Source of the DNA: Croceivirga sp.
GTDB taxonomy: Bacteria > Bacteroidota > Bacteroidia > Flavobacteriales > Flavobacteriaceae
Direction of reading: 5' to 3'
Length of the DNA: 64,000 nucleotides
NCBI GenBank assembly: GCA_028284935.1
Contig: JANQQQ010000039.1
Coordinates: forward strand, 496,001-560,000
Positions 29,611 through 37,549 of this stretch are shown piece after piece. The stretch's first letter is position 1, and every line of letters starts with the position of its first letter. The translations under genes and the position numbers were made by a program. The notes below the pieces were generated by a model. The model did no database searches. It had not been told where the DNA came from and saw only the letters and a list, made by a program, of their open reading frames with translations.

Positions 29611-30474
29611 TTGCAGTTAAAAAATCAACCCCTTACCAATCTCGTTGAAATCAACCTGGCCATGCTCTTTGTGAGTACTTCGGGTGCCTTGGGCAGATAC
29701 ATTGATCTGTCGCCTCCATTGACCATAGCTACGAGAGCGGTTTTGGCCTTTATTCTCCTTTACGCCTACTGTAGGTACAAAGGGTTTTCTTTTAAGATTG
29801 CCAAGGAGCATCGTTTGCCCATACTTTTAAGCGGCATTTTCCTGGGGTCACATTGGGTGACCTATTTTTACTCACTTCAGCTTTCCAGTGTGGCCATAGG
29901 GATGCTCTCCCTTTTTACCTATCCCATAATTACGGCATTTTTGGAGCCGTTACTGCTAAAAACCAAATTTCAAAAACTTCACCTATTCCTTGGCTTGTTG
30001 GTATTGGCCGGAATTTATCTGCTGAACCCCACTTTCAATGTTAAGAATGACCAAACGCTGGCAGTTACCATTGGAATATTCTCTGCATTGCTGTATTCCT
30101 TAAGAAACATTATCCTAAAAAATAGGGTGGGGGAGTACAATGGTTCCAGTTTGATGTGCTTTCAAATGGGAATTATTGGAATTGTACTGGCTCCATTCTT
30201 TTTTTCCGGTGAGCTAGTTGAAGTCCCCGAGCAACTTCCTTGGATTGCGACTTTAGCGTTGCTGACCACCGCTATAGGACATACCCTTTTTTTGAACTGC
30301 TTCAAATATTTTTCAATTACAACTATCAGTATTTTAAGCAGTGTCCAACCTATTTACGGAATTATATTGGGAGCTATTTTCTTGAAGGAGGTTCCCAGCT
30401 TGACTACCGTATTTGGAGGGGTATTGATTTTGAGTGCGGTGGCCATTGAAAGCTTAAGGACTAGAAAGCTATAA
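29611..30474 (+). CDS. EamA/DMT-family transporter
   Basis: This 287-aa inner-membrane protein has ten hydrophobic helices in two EamA repeats. Typical segments are VEINLAMLFVSTSGALGRY in helix 1 and, in the second half, GIILGAIFLKEVPSLTTVFGGVLI, which matches the conserved E.....GG.LI pattern. It is a drug/metabolite exporter type; the substrate is unknown. The best start is TTG at 29611, 6 bp after the upstream stop. The nearby ATG at 29606 is out of frame. Co-transcribed with the TPR-like gene. Confidence 0.88.
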   Translation: MQLKNQPLTNLVEINLAMLFVSTSGALGRYIDLSPPLTIATRAVLAFILLYAYCRYKGFSFKIAKEHRLPILLSGIFLGSHWVTYFYSLQLSSVAIGMLSLFTYPIITAFLEPLLLKTKFQKLHLFLGLLVLAGIYLLNPTFNVKNDQTLAVTIGIFSALLYSLRNIILKNRVGEYNGSSLMCFQMGIIGIVLAPFFFSGELVEVPEQLPWIATLALLTTAIGHTLFLNCFKYFSITTISILSSVQPIYGIILGAIFLKEVPSLTTVFGGVLILSAVAIESLRTRKL

Positions 30475-30563
30475 GGGCGTTTTTTAAAACCATTTGCATG
30501 CCTCCCGATGGACTAAGAGACTTTTGTGTTTTGGTATAAATGAATGGCTTTTAGGGGGAAGTG

Positions 30564-31262
30564 TCATAGGCAAGCCTTCCAGACAACATCGCTTGGTGGA
30601 GGGGCAAGAAAGGAAACGACCTCTTTTTTCACTGGATGTTCCAAAATCAGTTTTTGGGCATGTAAGTGAATACTACCGTCTTTATTGCTTCGATCTCCAC
30701 CATACTTTAGATCTCCTTTTATAACACAGCCAATAGCAGCCAGTTGGGCCCTTATTTGATGATGCCGTCCTGTTTTTAAGTCGATTTCCAGCAAGAAGTA
30801 GTTATCCAGTTTTTTTTGCAAACGGTACTCCAGAACGGCCTTTTTACTATATGGGACTTCCTTGGAATGTGCATAGGATTTATTCTGTTTTGGATTTCGA
30901 ACCAGCCAGTGCACCAAATGGTCTTCGTTTTTTGGTGGTGCTTTTGAAACCACGGCCCAATAGGTTTTCTGCGTTTTGCCCTTAGAAAACAATATGTTCA
31001 ATCTTGGTAGTGCCTTGGATGTTTTGGCAAAAACCACAATCCCAGAAGTGGGTCGGTCCAACCGATGTACCACGCCCAAATAAACATTGCCAGGTTTGTT
31101 GTATTTAATCTTGAGGTATTCCTTGACCACATCAGATAAGGGTACATCACCGGTTTTATCACCTTGGACAATATCTCCGGGACGCTTATTGACAACAATC
31201 AAGTGATTGTCTTCATAAATGACTTGAAGACTGGAGGGCGTTGAATGGTTTACCGTTGGCAA
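30564..31262 (-). CDS. RluA-family pseudouridine synthase
   Basis: This 232-aa enzyme isomerises specific uridines in rRNA or tRNA. The catalytic motif HRLDRPTSGIVVFAKT holds the essential Asp. ILFSKGKTQKTYWAVV and LKTGRHHQIRAQLAAIGCVI are further family motifs. There is no S4 domain, so it is the short RluA/RluC-like type; the target site cannot be told from sequence. It begins 2 bp after panB on the same strand and is surely in one transcript with it. Confidence 0.92.
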   Translation of the reverse strand: MPTVNHSTPSSLQVIYEDNHLIVVNKRPGDIVQGDKTGDVPLSDVVKEYLKIKYNKPGNVYLGVVHRLDRPTSGIVVFAKTSKALPRLNILFSKGKTQKTYWAVVSKAPPKNEDHLVHWLVRNPKQNKSYAHSKEVPYSKKAVLEYRLQKKLDNYFLLEIDLKTGRHHQIRAQLAAIGCVIKGDLKYGGDRSNKDGSIHLHAQKLILEHPVKKEVVSFLAPPPSDVVWKACL

Positions 31263-31264
31263 AT

Positions 31265-32083
31265 CTAATATTGTTCACTTTCGCTAGGAAAATCCTTGCT
31301 CTTAACATCATTCACATATTGTCCTATGGCCGCACCCATTTCATCATAAAGGTTCATGTATCGACGTAAAAAACGTGGATTGAACTCATGGGTCATACCA
31401 AGAAGATCGTGGACCACCAATACTTGTCCGTCCACGCCACCACCGGCCCCAATGCCAATAACCGGAATGGAGACACTTTCAGCCACTTCTTTGGCCAATT
31501 CTGCTGGAATTTTCTCCAAAACAATGCCAAAGCAACCTACCTTCTCCAACATTTTGGCATCCTCCTTCAATTTATCCGCTTCCGCTTCTTCCTTTGCTCG
31601 AACCGTATAGGTGCCAAATTTATAAATGGATTGAGGGGTCAAGCCCAAATGACCCATCACCGGAATTCCGGCTTGCAAAATACGCTTTACCGAATCCTTT
31701 ATCTCCACACCTCCTTCGACTTTTACGGCGTGACCACCACTTTCCTTCATAATTCGGATGGCAGAACGCAAGGCTTCCTTACTATCACTTTGATACCTTC
31801 CAAAAGGAATGTCAACCACCACCAGAGCACGCTTGGCAGCACGTACCACGGAACTGGCATGGTAAATCATTTGATCTAGGGTAATGGGAAGGGTGGTTTC
31901 GTGTCCGGCCATTACGTTACTGGCAGAATCACCCACCAGAATCACATCGACATTGGCTGAATCGACAATTTTTGCCATGGAGTAATCGTAGGCCGTCAGC
32001 ATGGAGATTTTTTCCCCATGCTGCTTCATTTCCACCAACGATTTTACCGTGACGCGCTTGTATTCCTTTTTTGCAATGGACAT
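31265..32083 (-). CDS. panB: 3-methyl-2-oxobutanoate hydroxymethyltransferase
   Basis: First step of pantothenate (vitamin B5, CoA precursor) synthesis: transfers a hydroxymethyl group to 2-oxoisovalerate. This 272-aa TIM barrel has motifs [45 protein letters not shown] and GHLGLTPQS. Metal ligands are in the second and third motifs, and the active-site Glu lies in [12 protein letters not shown]. It forms an operon with the downstream pseudouridine synthase; the pairing looks incidental functionally. Confidence 0.96.
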   Translation of the reverse strand: MSIAKKEYKRVTVKSLVEMKQHGEKISMLTAYDYSMAKIVDSANVDVILVGDSASNVMAGHETTLPITLDQMIYHASSVVRAAKRALVVVDIPFGRYQSDSKEALRSAIRIMKESGGHAVKVEGGVEIKDSVKRILQAGIPVMGHLGLTPQSIYKFGTYTVRAKEEAEADKLKEDAKMLEKVGCFGIVLEKIPAELAKEVAESVSIPVIGIGAGGGVDGQVLVVHDLLGMTHEFNPRFLRRYMNLYDEMGAAIGQYVNDVKSKDFPSESEQY

Positions 32084-32131
32084 TCCTATTCAGTTTTGCC
32101 CTAAATGTATTAATTTGTCATCAATCAAAAA

Positions 32132-32608
32132 ATGGATATCATGGGATTAAGAGTGGTACTACTGGCTATTTTTCTGTTAAACATCCAAGTCTTTAGAGCA
32201 CAAGACTCAGATAAAGAAGAGGTTAGGAAAGTTGTCGAAGGCTTTTTTGAAGCCTTTCACAAGCAGGATTCCATTGCTATGAAAAGTTTTGTTGCGGATG
32301 AGGTGTTGCTGCAGACCACTGGTCGCAACAAAGAAGGAAAAACAATGTTTAGGTCTTCTCCCATCGAAAAACTATACGAATCCATTGTAAGCATACCGGA
32401 CAGTGTGCAATTTGAGGAAAAATTGACCTCATGGAGCATTCAGGTGGATCGTACCATGGCCAATGCTTGGGTAGGCTATGAGTTTTGGCTGAACGGCAAT
32501 TTTAGTCACTGCGGTATCAATTCCTTTCAAATGGTAAACTTTGATGGGGAATGGAAAATTATTTATCTCATCGATACACGTGGTAGGGCTGGATGTGGGG
32601 TCGATTGA
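32132..32608 (+). CDS. Secreted NTF2-like (SnoaL/DUF4440) protein
   Basis: This 158-aa protein has an N-terminal signal (GLRVVLLAIFLLNIQVFRAQ). An alpha+beta cone domain follows: the helix KEEVRKVVEGFFEAFHKQDSIAMKSFV, then strands ending SFQMVNFDGEWKIIYLID. This is the NTF2-like fold seen in SnoaL and DUF4440 proteins. It is probably periplasmic; no catalytic residues can be assigned. Single gene, divergent from panB. Confidence 0.85.
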   Translation: MDIMGLRVVLLAIFLLNIQVFRAQDSDKEEVRKVVEGFFEAFHKQDSIAMKSFVADEVLLQTTGRNKEGKTMFRSSPIEKLYESIVSIPDSVQFEEKLTSWSIQVDRTMANAWVGYEFWLNGNFSHCGINSFQMVNFDGEWKIIYLIDTRGRAGCGVD

Positions 32609-32709
32609 TTACCAAATTCCAATTCCATCATTTTGCCATTAGGCCATTACTTCCCTTATAAAACGACTGCGGTATTCACTATATTTAATGGATACTAAAT
32701 CTAAGCAAA

Positions 32710-33672
32710 ATGACAGACCGTAGAAAATTCATCCAAAATGCCTCTGCTTTGGGTATGGCCTCCCTACTTGGGGCCTGCAACTCACCCCAGCCCAAAGAAA
32801 CAACTAAAATTGAAGAAAAGAATAATATTAGAAAAAACCCCATTGGGGTTTCCACCTATTCATTTTGGCAGTTTAACGGTCCTAAGGAAGACGTTCCGAT
32901 TGAAATGTGCATTGAGAAGGCCGCAGCCATGGGTTTTGATGGCATTGAACTGCTATTGGTACAGATGACTTCGGAAGAGAATAGCTATTTGCAAGACCTA
33001 AAGAAGCGCGCCTTCCATGCGGGATTGGACCTCATGGGTTTCAGCACCCACCAAGGTTATGTGTATCCCGAAAAAGAAAAACGTGACGAGAACATTGCCA
33101 AAACGATTAGGCAGATAGAACTGGCTTATGCCTTGGGTATACCTACCATGCGATTGAATACCGGACGCTGGGGCACCTCAAAAAACTTTGATGATCTAAT
33201 GGCCAATAAGGGTATTGAACCCACCCTGGAGGGCTACACGGATGAAGATGGTTTCAAATGGGTGATTGATTCCATTACGGAATGCATTCCAACCGCGGAG
33301 AAATGTGGTGTGGTCCTCGGACTGGAGAACCATTGGGGGCTTGGACGTACCGCTGAAGGCGTTAAGCGAATTGTGGACGCCATAGGCAGTCCTTGGCTAC
33401 AAATGACTTTGGATACTGGGAATTTTTTGGAAAATCGTGAAGAACAGCTGAAACTAATGGCCCCTCAGACCTACCTTGTTCAAGCCAAAACCTACTATGG
33501 GGGCGGTAAATGGTATTCATTGGATATAGATTACCCCGCCATTGGCCAAATGATGCGGGATGTGGGATACAAAGGGTGGATATCGCTTGAGTTTGAAGGG
33601 GTGGAGTCACCGGATACGGCGGTACCCAAAAGCTTGGAAGTATTGAGGGATGCTTTTTACTACAAGGTTTAA
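32710..33672 (+). CDS. Sugar phosphate isomerase/epimerase-like TIM barrel, Tat-exported lipoprotein
   Basis: This 320-aa protein starts MTDRRKFIQNASALGMASLL with a twin-arginine motif (DRRKF) and a lipobox-like GAC, so it is exported folded and probably lipidated. The AP-endonuclease-2/xylose-isomerase-like barrel follows: GVSTYSFW at strand 1, AAAMGFDGIELL, LGLENHWGLGR with candidate metal ligands, and a C-terminal GWISLEFEG. Such proteins often process sugars, inositol or hydroxypyruvate. The substrate is unknown. Single gene. Confidence 0.9.
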   Translation: MTDRRKFIQNASALGMASLLGACNSPQPKETTKIEEKNNIRKNPIGVSTYSFWQFNGPKEDVPIEMCIEKAAAMGFDGIELLLVQMTSEENSYLQDLKKRAFHAGLDLMGFSTHQGYVYPEKEKRDENIAKTIRQIELAYALGIPTMRLNTGRWGTSKNFDDLMANKGIEPTLEGYTDEDGFKWVIDSITECIPTAEKCGVVLGLENHWGLGRTAEGVKRIVDAIGSPWLQMTLDTGNFLENREEQLKLMAPQTYLVQAKTYYGGGKWYSLDIDYPAIGQMMRDVGYKGWISLEFEGVESPDTAVPKSLEVLRDAFYYKV

Positions 33673-33696
33673 CCGCAGCTCTTTACGTAGTACCAG

Positions 33697-34311
33697 TTAA
33701 AGTTTTACTTTTTTCATTGCGGCCGCAATGCCCATGGAATTTGAATCCCCTACTTTTTTCAATTCGTTCAGAATGTTGTGATAATCCGTTTCGTCCCTAT
33801 TTTGGGAAAGCTTGTAAGCTCCTTGAATTTCATGGATTTTGATTGAAAAACCTACAATTCCGTGCCTCTGCTTCAACGTTCTACTGGACATTTTCTCCAT
33901 GGAGACAGGGTTTTCTGAATATTGTTCATACTTGTCAATCAGTTTTTTTAAAGATTCAAGTAATTCCTTTCCTTCAATGACTTTCACTTTTCCATATATG
34001 TGCACGGCAACGTAGTTCCGAGTTGGGACATTTTCCTTTTGATACCAAGAAGATGAAATATAACTATATGGACCGTTAAAAATAGCCAATACCTCCTGGT
34101 TGTCCTTTAGGTTTTTTGATTGTGGGTTGGCTTTGGCAAGATGCCCCACCAAAATGTCTTCTCCATGTTCATCCTGATCAAGTTCCATTGGAATATGGGT
34201 CCCTGAGATTTTTCCATCAACTTGACTTATTAAAATTCCAAAACTGTTTTCCTTCAGAAACGTTTTTACTTCAGCTATGTTTTTGTTTTGATAGAAGCTC
34301 GGAATGTACAT
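33697..34311 (-). CDS. FMN-binding negative transcriptional regulator (PaiB family)
   Basis: About 205 aa from the start at 34311 (MYIPSFYQNKNI). A frame to 34404 exists but adds unrelated residues. The flavin-reductase-like split barrel has the family pattern: HIPMELDQDEHGEDILVGHLAKANPQ, then the PYSYISSSWY and VPTRNYVAVHIYGKV segments. PaiB regulates degradative genes in Bacillus; in other bacteria the role is unclear, and a plain FMN-binding enzyme is possible. First of the single-gene units in the accessory region. Confidence 0.9.
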   Translation of the reverse strand: MYIPSFYQNKNIAEVKTFLKENSFGILISQVDGKISGTHIPMELDQDEHGEDILVGHLAKANPQSKNLKDNQEVLAIFNGPYSYISSSWYQKENVPTRNYVAVHIYGKVKVIEGKELLESLKKLIDKYEQYSENPVSMEKMSSRTLKQRHGIVGFSIKIHEIQGAYKLSQNRDETDYHNILNELKKVGDSNSMGIAAAMKKVKL

Positions 34312-34342
34312 ACGGTTTTTATTAGATTGTTCACCAGGATTT

Positions 34343-34354
34343 CCGCTATGATTT
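34343..34354 (+). repeat. Copy of the accessory-region intergenic motif (weak)
   Basis: CCGCTATGATTT matches the core of the motif copies at 36101 and 37390. It lies in the 117-bp spacer downstream of the secreted protein gene (stop at 34429) and upstream of the PaiB gene. Only 12 bases match, so this copy is uncertain. Confidence 0.3.
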
Positions 34355-34428
34355 GTGGCAGAACAGAAATGCTTGGCATTTCCAAATGCCCAGATGCAAT
34401 CCAAGTCAATTTTACTTTAGTGATTCCA

Positions 34429-34917
34429 TCATTTTTCTGACCTTTTGTAGGTAGCTTCACCAAAGAGGGCATAGCTACCGCCTTTAAGGACAAAATCTTG
34501 AACACTTATGTGGTTCAAATTGTCAATGGAGTAAATGGTTTTTCCCCTTTCTGAAGAGGCATCTCCCCATAAGACGGTCATGGAGTTTTCGCTAATTTCC
34601 AATGTCAAAGGGAGCATGATCCCCCTGGAGTCAAACCAATACCCGGTATTTTGCATCAACCGGTAATAGGCATGGGCATTCATTTCCCTGTCCACCCCGG
34701 ATTTGTCCTTAAAACTGTTCTTAAAGGTAAGCTTGACGAATTTGGAACTAAGGGCATTCTCCCATTTCATATGGAAGGAAGCTTCTTGGTTAAACAACGT
34801 TCCCTTCCCTTGCCAGTTGCCAATAACGGCTTTAACAAAACTTTCGGAAGTTTGGGCGACTGTTTTTCCTGCAATAAGCAGTGACGCTGCCAGTAAAAGA
34901 AATATTCTTTTGTTCAT
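34429..34917 (-). CDS. Secreted lipocalin-like protein of unknown function
   Basis: About 162 aa from the start at 34917 with a clear signal peptide (MNKRIFLLLAASLLIAGKTV, cleavage near AQT). The mature part is beta-rich: GNWQGKGTLFNQEASFHMKWE, YYRLMQNTGYWFDSRGIMLPL and SMTVLWGDA. It looks like a small beta-barrel related to heme-binding or lipocalin-like (DUF1579/THAP4-like) proteins; this is a fold guess. Single gene. The start at 34935 would add six residues. Confidence 0.75.
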   Translation of the reverse strand: MNKRIFLLLAASLLIAGKTVAQTSESFVKAVIGNWQGKGTLFNQEASFHMKWENALSSKFVKLTFKNSFKDKSGVDREMNAHAYYRLMQNTGYWFDSRGIMLPLTLEISENSMTVLWGDASSERGKTIYSIDNLNHISVQDFVLKGGSYALFGEATYKRSEK

Positions 34918-35106
34918 GATATAATTTGCATCCAATGATGTCGGTTATTATTTCGATGCAGACATTTCAGGTGGGCTGAGCTTGTCGAATCCATGAAAAT
35001 ATCCACCCGAGTTTAAAGATACTTGATTTCGGGAAATTCGGTCTGTGCTGTGCGCCCTAAAACATTGAATTTCAGACAGCAAAAGATTTTACATCACCAT
35101 TATTAT

Positions 35107-35511
35107 TTAGCCTAGATTTGCTATTATATTTTCAACTACTTCTTTTCTATAATCCGTGGCTTTTTGAACGAACTCGTTAGTGACGGCAAGTCCTTCCTCA
35201 TGTTTGGCGGACCATAAAATAAATTCAACCAAAATCGGTATTAAGCCCCTTCCTTTTTCTGTTAATGAATACTCTTTTTGGGTTTTTAATTTCTCGTAAA
35301 CCTTGGATGCAATAAGTCCTGCATTTTCCAACTTTTTTAGTCTATCAGACAAAATGTTTGTGGCTATTTTTTCTTTTGATTGGAGGAACTCTTTATAAAA
35401 CCTTTTTTGATCAAAGACAAGATCTCTGATGATCAGCAAACTCCACTTGTCTCCAAATAAGTCCAGGGCAAAACTTATGGGACAGTCGGAACGATTCATT
35501 TTTTTTTCCAT
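35107..35511 (-). CDS. HxlR-family transcriptional regulator
   Basis: About 134 aa. A winged-helix MarR-like domain carries the HxlR signature CPISFALDLFGDKWSLLIIRDL, with Cys near the N-terminus, as in redox or aldehyde-sensing members such as YodB. KIATNILSDRLKKLENAGLI is the recognition helix region. The start is ATG at 35511 or ATG at 35499; the longer frame begins with GTG at 35517. A matching pair of ACTTGC-N5-GCAAGT palindromes lies between it and the divergent NTF2-like gene, so it almost certainly controls that gene and itself. Confidence 0.92.
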   Translation of the reverse strand: MEKKMNRSDCPISFALDLFGDKWSLLIIRDLVFDQKRFYKEFLQSKEKIATNILSDRLKKLENAGLIASKVYEKLKTQKEYSLTEKGRGLIPILVEFILWSAKHEEGLAVTNEFVQKATDYRKEVVENIIANLG

Positions 35512-35515
35512 TATC

Positions 35516-35567
35516 ACTTGCTTTTTGCAAGTAAGTTATTACATTTGCTTACTTGCATTATGCAAGT
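35516..35567 (+). promoter_or_regulatory. Two HxlR-type operators around a promoter for the NTF2-like gene
   Basis: ACTTGCTTTTTGCAAGT (35516-35532) and ACTTGCATTATGCAAGT (35551-35567) share the palindrome ACTTGC-N5-GCAAGT, 35 bp apart. Between them is a plus-strand promoter: TTG at 35518-35520, 19 bp, then TACATTTG at 35540-35547. The first operator covers the -33 box, the second the likely start site. Bound HxlR should block transcription of 35587. Confidence 0.75.
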
Positions 35568-35586
35568 TAATGCAAATACTTAAAGA

Positions 35587-36066
35587 ATGGAAACTTTCGA
35601 GATTAACCTAGACCGTTTTAAAAAAGAAACCTGGACAGCGCAAGAATGTGAAAACGCAGCAGTTGTTGTGGATTTTGTGCAGAACATTATGAATAACCAT
35701 AATTTTGAATACATCAGTAAGAAGTATGGTGCCCACAAATACAGGCAACACAATCAAAGTATGACAGACGGCGTAACAGGTGTACTTGAGGTGGTGTCAA
35801 ATTTTGCCAAACGCTACCCAGACTATGCATATGATGTTAAGCACTTGTATGTAGATGGTTCGTTTGTGATTCTTCATTCCCATGCCACCAACAATAAGAA
35901 GCATAGGGGCAATCCCAAGAAGGGTCTTAATATCATGGACGTTTGGAAAGTGGAAGAAGGGGAGATCACCGAACATTGGGATGCCGTTCAACCTATTCAT
36001 GGTTCGATGCGATTTCTGTTTTGGATGATAGGAGGTAAGTTCCGAAATAGCAATACCTACTTCTAA
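35587..36066 (+). CDS. Nuclear transport factor 2 family (SnoaL-like) protein
   Basis: This 159-aa cytosolic protein has no signal. The NTF2-like fold is shown by the helix ENAAVVVDFVQNIMNNHNFEYI, YGAHKYRQHNQSMTDGVTGV with a His pair typical of SnoaL-like proteins, and strands ending ITEHWDAVQPIHG. It probably acts on a small organic, perhaps reactive, molecule. It is the only plus-strand gene in the accessory block and is divergent from the HxlR gene, whose operators overlap its promoter. A detoxification role under HxlR control is a reasonable guess. Confidence 0.88.
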   Translation: METFEINLDRFKKETWTAQECENAAVVVDFVQNIMNNHNFEYISKKYGAHKYRQHNQSMTDGVTGVLEVVSNFAKRYPDYAYDVKHLYVDGSFVILHSHATNNKKHRGNPKKGLNIMDVWKVEEGEITEHWDAVQPIHGSMRFLFWMIGGKFRNSNTYF

Positions 36067-36100
36067 CCGGAGTACCTTGGTCATTTACTTTTGGTTATGA

Positions 36101-36124
36101 ACAACGGTCTCAGCTATGATTTCG
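36101..36124 (+). repeat. Copy of the accessory-region intergenic motif
   Basis: ACAACGGTCTCAGCTATGAT followed by TTCG lies 5 bp downstream (minus strand) of the DJ-1/PfpI stop codon. It matches the copy at 37390-37412 with one gap and one mismatch. Function is unknown; see the related finding. Confidence 0.6.
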
Positions 36125-36129
36125 GCTTA

Positions 36130-36705
36130 TCAATCCCATATGCCATTTTTGAACAGTTGATACCACTTCTGGATCCCATTGGTATCAAATAAGCCAATTG
36201 TCTTGAAAATTTCTCTGGAAAATTCAATTGGTGCAATACCGCTAGCAGTAATTATATTTCCATCCGTAACTGCCAATGACGTACTATAATTCTTTTCCCC
36301 GCGGTATTCCTGAGCAACTTTTTTCAAATACGTTACCTCATTGCTTGTATGTTTTAAATCATCCAATAACCCTAACTGTGCTAGAAAGTAGGTTGCAGCA
36401 CAAATTGCCGCAATTGGTTTGCTTTTTCTAAAAATTTCTTTTGTAAGTCCTATGATTTCTGGATTTCCTCTTTCCTCCCAAGCTGTACCCCCCGGTAGGA
36501 CCAGCATGTCCAATTCGTCAATTTTCAGTTGATGAAGTGCCGCACTTGGTTTAATTTCCAATCCTCCCATGGAATTGATGGTATTCCCATCTTTTGAGAA
36601 ATAAATCAAATCAAATAATTGGTTCTTATGTATTTCTGGGGTGAGATAGGCTATTTCCCAATCTGAAAATCCATCAAATAGAAATACGAATATTTTTTTC
36701 TTCAT
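36130..36705 (-). CDS. DJ-1/PfpI family protein (type 1 glutamine amidotransferase-like)
   Basis: This 191-aa cytosolic protein has the nucleophile elbow AAICAATYFLAQLG, carrying the conserved Cys. The acidic partner region FDGFSDWEIAYLTPE lies near the N-terminus and LDMLVLPGGTAWEE just before the elbow. The family includes glyoxalases, chaperone-like deglycases and proteases; activity here cannot be told. Single gene, followed directly by a motif copy. Confidence 0.9.
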   Translation of the reverse strand: MKKKIFVFLFDGFSDWEIAYLTPEIHKNQLFDLIYFSKDGNTINSMGGLEIKPSAALHQLKIDELDMLVLPGGTAWEERGNPEIIGLTKEIFRKSKPIAAICAATYFLAQLGLLDDLKHTSNEVTYLKKVAQEYRGEKNYSTSLAVTDGNIITASGIAPIEFSREIFKTIGLFDTNGIQKWYQLFKNGIWD

Positions 36706-36745
36706 ATGTAGCCTCTTCGAGTTAATGCATGATTTTTAGGTTGAT

Positions 36746-36770
36746 ACATAACGGTTTAGCTAAACTGCGT
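36746..36770 (+). repeat. Degenerate copy of the accessory-region intergenic motif
   Basis: ACATAACGGTTTAGCTA at about 36746, followed by AACTGCG, resembles ACAACGGTCTCAGCTATGAT. It lies 8 bp downstream of the methyltransferase stop. Divergent, so tentative. Confidence 0.3.
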
Positions 36771-36777
36771 TTTAATG

Positions 36778-37371
36778 CTATTTAGGTTTTGTTGTAGTAC
36801 CACATTTTTTCGTTCCAATAAGTAGCAGAGAATCTCCATCTTCAAATTCAGCATATTCCTCAATCATCATAATTTCAAAGTGAGGTTTAAAAAATTCCTT
36901 CAATGAACTTTTGGTGTGATAATTCACGAAAAGACCTTTAAAAAGTTCTGAGCCTTCTCCATTCCAAAAAGAATGACAGATAATTCCATCAGTGTTTAAA
37001 ATATCATGCTGCCTCTTAATGGAATCAACTAATTCATTGTCTTTAAGGTGATGCATTACTTTATTTGAATAGATACCGTCAAACTTATGGTCTGTAATAA
37101 TGGTAATGGCGTCTAATTCCATGAAACGCCCTTCAGGATTAGAAGTAATGAGATGACTAAGAAACTCAGATGAATTATCTGATCCCACTACTTCATAATA
37201 TTCGCTTAATATTTTCCAATCAGTTCCAGGACCAGTACCAATTTCAAGTAGGGATGATTTTAATGGTAGAAAGCTCTTAAGCTTTTTAATCAATTCACCT
37301 CCATCTACACCCTTTGCCAACCTGATGTACTCATCTACCGACTCTTTAGTTTTATAATAATCTCCTGTCAT
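36778..37371 (-). CDS. Class I SAM-dependent methyltransferase
   Basis: This 197-aa Rossmann-like methyltransferase has motif I SLLEIGTGPGTDWKIL, the acidic end of strand 2 in VGSDNSSEFL, FDGIYSNKVMHHL as motif IV, and ILNTDGIICHSFW. The substrate is unknown. The C-terminus has a short Cys/Thr/Lys tail (KKCGTTTKPK). Single gene between two copies of the intergenic motif. Confidence 0.88.
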   Translation of the reverse strand: MTGDYYKTKESVDEYIRLAKGVDGGELIKKLKSFLPLKSSLLEIGTGPGTDWKILSEYYEVVGSDNSSEFLSHLITSNPEGRFMELDAITIITDHKFDGIYSNKVMHHLKDNELVDSIKRQHDILNTDGIICHSFWNGEGSELFKGLFVNYHTKSSLKEFFKPHFEIMMIEEYAEFEDGDSLLLIGTKKCGTTTKPK

Positions 37372-37389
37372 TATTGTTTTCTGTGCACC

Positions 37390-37412
37390 ACAACGGTCCC
37401 GCTATGATTTCG
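37390..37412 (+). repeat. Best copy of the accessory-region intergenic motif, with coding-like tail
   Basis: ACAACGGTCCCGCTATGATT followed by TCG starts 18 bp upstream of the methyltransferase start and 138 bp downstream of the hypothetical gene at 37550. The following ~70 bp (to about 37490) is unlike the other spacers. In one frame it reads DNPDFTEGERKALLNLFP without a stop, as if it were a gene remnant or a longer repeat unit. Confidence 0.55.
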
Positions 37413-37549
37413 TTATTGCCTCCGACAATCCTGATTTTACCGAAGGGGAGAGGAAGGCACTGTTGAATTTGTTTCCGAGGTTTGTTTGTTGGACGTTTAA
37501 TTTAATTAAAAACATTGGGGTTATAGGGTAGCGATGAATTATAGCTATC

